NCBI GenBank assembly: GCA_001557505.1
Contig: LSAX01000007.1
Span: forward strand, 1,302,001-1,366,000
DNA: 64,000 bases
Direction of reading: 5' to 3'
DNA from: Reticulascus tulasneorum
Lineage: Eukaryota; Ascomycota; Sordariomycetes; Glomerellales; Reticulascaceae
The notes beneath the pieces were generated by a model that searched no databases, was not told the origin of the DNA, and saw only the letters and a list, made by a program, of their open reading frames with translations. Shown here one piece after another: positions 57,522 through 64,000 of the stretch (its first letter is position 1; each line of letters opens with the position of its first letter). The position numbers and the translations under genes were made by a program.

Positions 57522-58224
57522 TCAGGTCTGTTTGATTGACGAGTCGTCCGTTTGAAGTCGAATGTGTCCCTGTTTCTTAACCTTACATCGCATGCTGCGC
57601 ACTGTTAGCTTTCTTGGAGCTGCTTTTCGAGGGGGTTATGTGAGCTTACCCCTGAAATGTACTGCCCATCGCCTCTAGTGCCAGGAGCGCCAGCACCACG
57701 GCAACGACAGCCGCGATGAAGAAGAGCTCGGGGTGCTCTGCTAAGACATGCGTCTCGGTCTGGTGGAGATGCTTCCAACGCTGCCCATTTGCGTTACTGG
57801 GAGACGCGTCGGCCGGGCCAGCTTCGACCACGGCGTTGGAAGGGGACGAGAGGGATATGGGAAAGCCCTCGCCATCAATATCGAAAAACTTGGGTTTCTC
57901 TACCCTGCCTTGTGAAACCTGAGTTGGTCTGGCGTGCGCGGATACGGAGAGCAGTCGGCTGGTCTTCACAGGCCGCGGTTTCGACGGCGAGAGAACCCAA
58001 GCGATGGAAATGAGCCGCGACAACAAGGCGGGTTTGTTATCGATCTCCACCATCGTGTGTTCGAATTTCTCGGCTCTCACCATAAGTAAATCGCCATGTG
58101 GTGGTGATATCCTCCGTGGTTCTTGCCTCGTGTGCGCTACCAGCTCCAAGACGGCCACCGGGACCGGTGCAGCCAAAGCCCACGGCGCGAGAGCCAGGGC
58201 AAACGATAATGTCGCAGTCTTCAT
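57522..58224 (-). CDS. Small secretory-pathway protein with signal peptide and one C-terminal membrane helix
   Basis: Two exons, 58224-57650 and 57594-57522 (55-nt intron, GTAAGC donor, GCTAAC branch, GCAG acceptor), giving 215 residues. The start MKTATLSFALALAPWALA is a signal peptide with a likely cut after the Ala run. A lumenal or extracellular region of about 145 residues, rich in Pro, Ser, Arg and Glu, follows. A single hydrophobic helix (FFIAAVVAVVLALLALEAMG) at about 167-186 comes next. Splicing adds a basic cytosolic tail (MRCKVKKQGHIRLQTDD and onward); unspliced, translation would stop one codon past the donor. The design is that of a type I membrane protein of the plasma membrane or secretory route. 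I do not recognise the family. The ATG at 58224 is preferred over an in-frame one 26 codons upstream because only it starts with the signal peptide. Confidence 0.68.
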
Positions 58225-58785
58225 ATTTGCTGTGTGATGGTGTGTTTTGGTCGGAGAATCGTGTTGAAAGCTGAAGGTGTGTTGTGTTGTTGGGTGATCC
58301 AAGAGGAAAGGGTGGAAGGCGTGTAAGTGGGAGGCGCGACCTCCTCTTCAAGTAAACCAACGAAAAAGGCTACCCAGCCCTACAACAGACCTTAAATATA
58401 GGCGATCTTAAGACCGTAAGGGGAAAATGCTCTCCCAACTGCCGTTTTGCGCCTGGACCTGATTAGGGTAGCAGTGAATAAGGGTTATGCGCAGTGTGTG
58501 TAATCAATCTCGAAATGCTTGGCCGACCTCCCCGCAGCGTTGGGTGTGTGTAGGGGGGTGGGCTCGTGGGGCTCTTTAATCTAGATTGCGATGTACGGTA
58601 TGCACGCCCAGCCCAAAAAGCGCATAGACGACGGCTGGCTAAAGTAACCGAGTCTCGTTTAATCGGGGTGAGGATGAGGTAGCTGGGAATGGGAAATGGG
58701 GATGGTTGATGCAGGGGCGGGATGTTGGATGGTTGGTTGTCTGGCCGGTTGTTGACGGGGATGGAAGCAACGGCACAATCCTCAG

Positions 58786-58804
58786 TTGGGTTGGGTTGGG
58801 TTGG
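58786..58804. repeat. Telomere-like TTGGG short tandem repeat
   Basis: Three TTGGG units plus a TTGG remainder, with a second isolated TTGGG-containing stretch about 15 nt downstream. It is not the fungal telomere unit TTAGGG. Confidence 0.8.
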
Positions 58805-59216
58805 TAGAGCAAGGTACGGTTGGGTTGGTGGTTGGAGAGGAGGCGATGGAAGTAGATAGAATATGAGTTTCTTTTCTTGCCGATGAGTGTAGATCTGGGA
58901 ATCACAGGCGAGGAGGAGAGGATGGGAGTGTCAACGTCGTGCGTGTGCCCAGGCGTTGGTTCTAATATGTATCCAACAAGCAAGCCCACTCCCACCGACC
59001 TATGCTACGACCTGCAACACGTCCATCCATTATATGACCCATGCGCTGTATGGCGTTGTATGTCTGCTGCAGACGTATCTATTGTCGCCCTCCTGGTAAA
59101 ACGAGAAAGCCATTTGAGGCACGCACAGAGCGTTTGCCCGATTGAGCGGGCGAGACCCACAGCCGGGACATCCCCATGTGCTGCTGTATTTGAACAGGGA
59201 TCGCCCCTTTCGACTA

Positions 59217-59228
59217 GGGGGGGGGGGG
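59217..59228. repeat. Poly-G tract (12 nt) inside a CTAG palindrome
   Basis: Twelve guanines bounded by CTA on one side and CCTAG on the other, so the ends of the tract can pair. Confidence 0.8.
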
Positions 59229-59330
59229 CCTAGTTGGCTAGTAGTCCCCTGCATGCCGTCCCCGAGTTTGAATCGGGAGCTTGCCTTGTCTCGACTTAAT
59301 AATAACTTCAGTAGACTGTATTGTTCCAGG

Positions 59331-59363
59331 AGTGAGTGAGTGAGCGAGCGAGCGAGCGAGTGG
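59331..59363. repeat. GTGA/GCGA tetranucleotide repeat
   Basis: About eight GAGT or GAGC units, with a clean switch from GTGA to GCGA type within the array. Confidence 0.85.
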
Positions 59364-61266
59364 GTGCTTAGGGATCTGGCTCGTGTTTCCCAGCCTGTCC
59401 GTGATCAGTCATGATTAGATACCTACTTTTTCACGAGGCATTCGTACTCGGCTCCAGGCAGCTTGTCGAGAGCCAATTTCTCATCACTGGAACACCCAGA
59501 CATCGGCCATGATGAGTGAGCACAAAACCAACCTTACCGAATCCAGCATATGGGTGCAAGCCCTTGATATCCGGACTCTTTCTCATATGTAGGTAGGAGA
59601 GGCATCTTTTGTGTCATGACGGCCCCCCGGCAAACGCAACTGGGACAGCTGCCCGCCCTGCCAGGCAATGTCAAAAGTAAAAAGAGGCGAAGCAACCAAA
59701 CCACGGGAACGAACGAAAGGTCCCACGCCAAGAGCAAAACGTCTCACGCCGCAGAGTCGCGCCGCAGCAGTTGGGAGGCCCTTACTCGTCGTCGAAACTC
59801 TACTCTCCTTCCTCATTCTGATATTGCTGCCTTGTCGGCGTTGTCTCAGGTGTATGTATTAGTCGCCAAAATTGCAATTCTGCTTTTTCAGTCTTTGTTC
59901 TTCTTTCCTGCAATTCGAACACACCTTGAAGGGGCTTGACGGTAACGAGAACACCTAGACTAGTATGCGGCTGGTGTTTGGAAGCACGGCGGGCGTCGAG
60001 CAGTGCAATTCCCAGCTAACCTCGCTGTCACTGGAAATTGCCTCTTTTCGCAAAAATGCCATCGCTTTGCATGTTCTGATTCGTGGAATGGCTCCAGCTA
60101 GGCCAGTTGACGCGATTTGTCGGCGTTCTGATCCATCAAGCCACCATCTGCAGCCACCACTGTCACTGCTAGCTTTTCTCCTCATTCTCTTTCTCTCTTT
60201 GCGTGCTCGTCCCATGGCGGGCCTAGACTCTCTAGTAAATTGATCCAAAGCATCAAATCAAGCTTCCTCGGCGCATATCGCGTGCCCACGTGAAGTGACA
60301 CCCCAATGCTCCGGGGCTTGCATTTGAGCTATTAGGTAAGGTTGGGGTTTAGGTCCGGAACTGTGTAAGTCAAACCGCCCCATGGATCAGCTCACGAGAA
60401 ACCGGCCTGGCAGTCTAGGTAAATTTCTGGTCGCCGAAATTACTACCTGGGGCGAGTTGGATGAATACGGATACGGGAAACGGACGCCTCCTCACGATTA
60501 CTCTCTTGAAAAACATGCCACGATACGAGCTTTCGTCTCCTTTCCACACGTGCCATGCCTTGCTCTGCCTCCATCGTGGGCTCGTTCCTTGATTCGCACG
60601 GCATAGAAAATAATACTATGGGGGTTTCTGCCTTGGAGTGGACAAGGTCCCCGAATTCAATGCGAACCGTCAATGCCGAGGTATTACCCCATTCTGCAAA
60701 AATGCCCTGCCTTGCGCTGGATTGCATTGAGAACCCAAAAGCAGCCGGGTTTTATGATCTACACTAGGGTCTGCAGATGAATTCGATAGTCGCGTGCCCG
60801 TCGACGTCCTAGTTCGTGCTGTTGGCTTTTTCCCCGAATCTTTTGTTCATGTGCTGGAATATGCCGTTGGCTTTGCTGGTGCCAAAGACGCCATCCGGGG
60901 GCTTCATGAGGCCTTGGCATCTCTCGCAGCGCCCGTCCATCGATCGTCTCTGGGGGGATGAAGCACCACCTTGCTGCTTATCATGGATCGTCTTGGAGAC
61001 TCGGCTCGTTTCGCCATTCCCGTCGTGAGAACTCACCTGGTTGCAGGCATGGGCCTGCGTGAGAGAAACAAATCCCGCTACATCTTGCCCTGACAATGTC
61101 TGAAGCAAGTTTGTTTCACCACATATCCTACGCAACAACAAGCACTAAACCCTCGAGAACGTGAAACCCCAGGATACGTTCGGTAAATCCTTCTTTGGAA
61201 TTGGAGTCTGGGGTCACCCGTGATGTCATGTCGCTGCTTTCTCAAATAGATCTCAGCTGGGCATCC

Positions 61267-61290
61267 CTGGCTGGCTGGCTGGCTGGCTGG
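61267..61290. repeat. (CTGG)6 tetranucleotide repeat
   Basis: Six perfect CTGG units about 950 nt upstream of the GPI2 start codon. Confidence 0.9.
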
Positions 61291-62239
61291 CTGTGCGTTG
61301 AAGCTGTTCCCACTCTAGTCACTGACTCGTCTAAGCGCTCCCGAATTTGTGACGCTAATGTCATAAGTCCATCTTCCCAGAAGAGCTATGTAAGACCAAG
61401 GAGCTCAGTGATGGTGATGCTGATCCGTCAGAACCCTAACCAGTAGTGCCACGGTCTCTCGGGAGCCGGTGGTCTAGACCAACACTGCAAGAGAGACTGG
61501 CTAAAGACTTGTTCGCGCCAACAAGCTCGCCATCGAGGCCAATGGCTACTGAACGTGGCTCAAGCTTCCCATCCAATGGTAGGACTGTAGTGACGTGCCA
61601 ATATCCCCATGTTGCTTTAACATCTCTCACTTGGTCAAGTGCGAATTCGAGGCGCCATGGAGGGGATCCCAAATGCCTCCTACAGCCCTTGAAGATTCGA
61701 CGTGATCAAAACAATGTACTAATAATATTCCCGCAAAATACCACGTCTTCACAATGCCGAAACATGGACTGCTTGTGAAGACATCGTGTCAAAGCGTGTC
61801 AGGAGCCGTCACCGGTCCTGGTCCCAAGATAGGCAGTTTTCTAGATCCTAACAACTCTCTCTGGTCATCAAGGGACTCCAGAATGTACGAAGTATGGGCC
61901 GAATTCCGAGACCCCTGTTCACTGTGGCACATACATAGTTACACCTGTGTAAGGTACCTGAAGAAGTAAAGATCATCCCCTGTGGAATACACGTGCGGCA
62001 CCCCCCACCACCCACTCCCAGAGCGCGTCCGTGCTCCCGCGTCGACGTCAAACTTCCCAAATTCACCCAACCGCCCCCCTGGTCGAGATTTCAATCTCCA
62101 AACAGATGCAACGAGGCTGAACTCATCACGTCGCCCCAGCCTCGACAACCGCGACCAACACCACCACCACCATCATTCTGCTCTCCCTTTTCAGATGCCC
62201 CATTGAACAGAGCGCCCACCCGGCTCCCCATCGGCGCCA

Positions 62240-63724
62240 ATGGCCCTGCCAACCTCCCCCACCACTCCGACGGACTTCGACACCTTCCCCCCGCTCACCC
62301 GTTCCTCCACCCTGCCGACCCTCTCCCAGCGGCAGGACCGCTCCCATCTGGCCCCCGAAGACGCATTCCTCGCCTCGCCCCCGCCTCGCCGCGCATTCGA
62401 AACCGGCCCCGGCGCCGAACCCCCGCGCGCTCGACGGCTTCGACGCGGCGCAGATGGCGAGGGCAGCCGTTCGGGAAGCCGCCGCCGCAAGAGGACGTGG
62501 AAGAAGCTGCTGTGGGTGAAGCAGTCGTATCCCGACAACTATACCGACCAAAACACCTTCCTCGAGAACCTGCAGCGCAACCCACGTCTGCTGCCCTATG
62601 ACTTCTGGCCACTCGTCGCGGATTCCACAGTCATCGTCCAGCACGTCTGCTCCGTCATTATCTTCGTCGTGTGCTTCGTCAGCATCTCCCAGAACCGCGT
62701 CTCGCCAGTCTCCATCGTCACGTGGGGGAGCATCGCCACCTGTCTGGGCTGGCTGCTCTGGGAGCGTTGGGAGGCCGCGGAGGAGGCGCAGATTGCCGAG
62801 CTTGGCACCAGCGTCGCGACTGTGCTGGGGAGGAGCGGGAGTAGTCGTCGGACGGGGAGCATACGGCGACGGCCTCAGAGAAGGGACGGCTCGAGCACTT
62901 CCACCGCTACGCAGTCTGCGACGAGCTCCACCACGAATCTGCCCATCAGTGCGGAGCGGTTGGCTCCTAGGCACTCGCACTCTGCGTCTGCGAGCTCGCT
63001 CCAATCGGCAGCCTCTGCGAACTCCCACAACGGCCATGGACACCATCGAAGCAGCCAAGACATCTCCATGGAACGCCGCCCCTTCTCCCCTTACCCGCGT
63101 GACGAGTCTAGCAGAACCAGCCAGCGACTCAGCACCATCAAGAGCGCCATACTCATCTACTCCACTCTCCTCGGCTTGTCGCCCATCCTCAAGTCCTTGA
63201 CAAGGTCAACCTCCCCCGACAGCATCTGGGCCATGTCTTTCTGGCTACTCGTCATAAACATCTTCTTCTTCGACTACTCGGGCGGCGTAGGCGTCAAATT
63301 CCCCGCCTCGCTATCCACCAACGCCGCGCTCATGGCGTCCACCGTGCTCGCCAGCATGCTGCCCTCGACGGGGCAGGTGTTCAGCCTCACCCTCTTCAGC
63401 ATCGAAGTATTCGGGCTATTCCCCGTCTTCAGGCGGTATGCTCGTCACCGCAGCTGGAGATACCAGTTTGCCTTGTCGGTGCTGCTGGTTCTTGGCGCGG
63501 GGGGCGGCGTGGGCATGGTGCTGGGCGACGATGGCACGGCAGAAGCCTGGCCGTGGAGAAGCACGCTGGTGGGCATGATTGTAGGCGTTCTTGTGTCCGC
63601 CATCGCCATGGGAGGGTGTAGTTGGTGGCTCATTGGGCTGCAAAAGTATAAGAACGAGATATACGGTCCTTGGGATCCAGCGCGACCAATAATTATTAGT
63701 CGGCGGCATTGGGATGATGGTTAA
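62240..63724 (+). CDS. gpi2: GPI2 / PIG-C subunit of GPI-N-acetylglucosaminyltransferase
   Basis: Single exon, 494 residues. It is a membrane subunit of the ER complex that adds GlcNAc to phosphatidylinositol, the first step of GPI-anchor synthesis; it bridges other subunits and is not the catalytic one. Residues 1-85 are a Pro/Ser/Arg-rich tail. The conserved block starts at WKKLLWVKQSYPDNYTD (87-103) and continues into FLENLQRN and the first membrane helices at about 127-150 and 156-174. A Ser/Arg/His-rich cytosolic insertion covers about 195-290. At least five further helices follow, including SIWAMSFWLLVINIFFFDYS and GGCSWWLIGLQKYKNEIYGP, the family's C-terminal signature. The long insertion is common in filamentous fungi and absent in yeast Gpi2. 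The ATG sits in a GCCAATGG context. Confidence 0.94.
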   Translation: MALPTSPTTPTDFDTFPPLTRSSTLPTLSQRQDRSHLAPEDAFLASPPPRRAFETGPGAEPPRARRLRRGADGEGSRSGSRRRKRTWKKLLWVKQSYPDNYTDQNTFLENLQRNPRLLPYDFWPLVADSTVIVQHVCSVIIFVVCFVSISQNRVSPVSIVTWGSIATCLGWLLWERWEAAEEAQIAELGTSVATVLGRSGSSRRTGSIRRRPQRRDGSSTSTATQSATSSTTNLPISAERLAPRHSHSASASSLQSAASANSHNGHGHHRSSQDISMERRPFSPYPRDESSRTSQRLSTIKSAILIYSTLLGLSPILKSLTRSTSPDSIWAMSFWLLVINIFFFDYSGGVGVKFPASLSTNAALMASTVLASMLPSTGQVFSLTLFSIEVFGLFPVFRRYARHRSWRYQFALSVLLVLGAGGGVGMVLGDDGTAEAWPWRSTLVGMIVGVLVSAIAMGGCSWWLIGLQKYKNEIYGPWDPARPIIISRRHWDDG

Positions 63725-63878
63725 TAACACTAGAGCAGTAATACCACGCCTAATTCATCAAAAGAGTTTATTATCCTACATGATATTCGTAACCGAGCCA
63801 TTGCTTTCTGAGTTCGATCCCCAGGTCGAACTTCCAAGGACGGGGGTTTCCTAGATCAACAGCCTCCTTGAGACTGTC
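63725..63878. other. Short convergent intergenic spacer
   Basis: 154 nt between the GPI2 stop codon and the stop of the converging partial gene. Confidence 0.5.
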
Positions 63879-64000
63879 CTATTCTGCGCCCGGGTAGACC
63901 AGATACCCCTCGGCCGCCTTGAATTCCAGCCCTTTGTCCAAGAACATCTTCCAAGGATCGATGTAAAGCTTGATACCAATGTCCGCTTTCTCCAGTCGGT
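63879..64000 (-). CDS. C-terminal end of an unidentified minus-strand gene (truncated by window edge)
   Basis: The last 39 codons of an open frame that enters from the right edge, ending in TAG at 63881-63879. It reads LYIDPWKMFLDKGLEF, then KAAEGYLVYPGAE. The hydrophobic/charged pattern and regular codons look like real protein. The LYID...KMF...LEF tail is loosely like the end of tRNA 2'-phosphotransferases (Tpt1), but the stretch is too short to assign. The rest lies outside the window. Confidence 0.5.
   Translation of the reverse strand, partial: RLEKADIGIKLYIDPWKMFLDKGLEFKAAEGYLVYPGAE

Larger units (their letters stand above)
58225..62239. other. Large intergenic region before GPI2
   Basis: 4.0 kb with no gene I can support. 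It holds several simple repeats: a TTGGG run at 58786-58804, 12 guanines at 59217-59228, a GTGA/GCGA tetranucleotide run at 59331-59363 and (CTGG)6 at 61267-61290. Open frames are short, overlap and lack family resemblance. Confidence 0.45.

Noticed and set aside
61993..63200. Several long frames overlapping GPI2 on both strands
   Set aside because: Shadow frames caused by high GC; the GPI2 frame alone has family motifs and membrane helices.

Overview
The window is nuclear chromosomal DNA of a filamentous ascomycete (Pezizomycotina), most likely a Sordariomycete. The basis is gene structure: protein genes have short introns of about 50-95 nt with GTAAGT/GTATGT-type donors, CTAAC/CTGAC branch points and CAG/TAG acceptors. 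The gene set is also fungal: a Rom2-type RhoGEF, an RTA1-family membrane protein, a fungal-specific transcription factor, a long-tailed class II myosin, a fungal annexin with a long N-terminal extension, and a GPI2 subunit. I cannot name the species from sequence alone.

Layout. 0.7-16.8 kb is a conserved block: Rho1 GEF (minus), Cu/Zn superoxide dismutase, Tudor-SN nuclease and transaldolase (all plus). 17.2-23.2 kb holds a membrane-anchored metallophosphatase resembling vacuolar endopolyphosphatase Ppn2 (minus), the cytochrome oxidase assembly factor Coa5/Pet191 (minus) and a steryl-ester-hydrolase-type lipase (plus). 23.3-36.3 kb is gene-poor and looks accessory: a protein with a fungal STAND-type N-terminus and ankyrin-like repeats, an RTA1-like protein and a zinc-cluster-less fungal transcription factor, separated by 3-4 kb stretches with no gene I can support. 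36.3-51.4 kb is conserved again: a Red1/ZFC3H1-type zinc-finger protein (minus) diverging from myosin II (plus), which converges on an annexin (minus). 53.4-58.2 kb carries a 929-residue protein of unknown function and a small single-pass membrane protein. 62.2-63.7 kb is GPI2 (PIG-C), followed by the C-terminal end of a minus-strand gene cut by the window edge.

Functionally this is mostly unrelated housekeeping: cell-wall integrity signalling and cytokinesis (RhoGEF, myosin II), oxidative stress (SOD1), the pentose phosphate pathway (transaldolase), RNA metabolism (Tudor-SN, Red1-like), mitochondrial complex IV assembly, lipid turnover and GPI-anchor synthesis. There is no operon-like or biosynthetic cluster logic, and I found no CRISPR, rRNA, convincing tRNA or intact transposon. 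Exon coordinates were worked out by hand from splice signals and reading-frame continuity; internal phases and total lengths were checked to be multiples of three. I did not find a clear new multi-gene system. The best candidates for something undescribed are the STAND-N/ankyrin protein in the accessory block, the 929-residue orphan-family protein and the small membrane protein.
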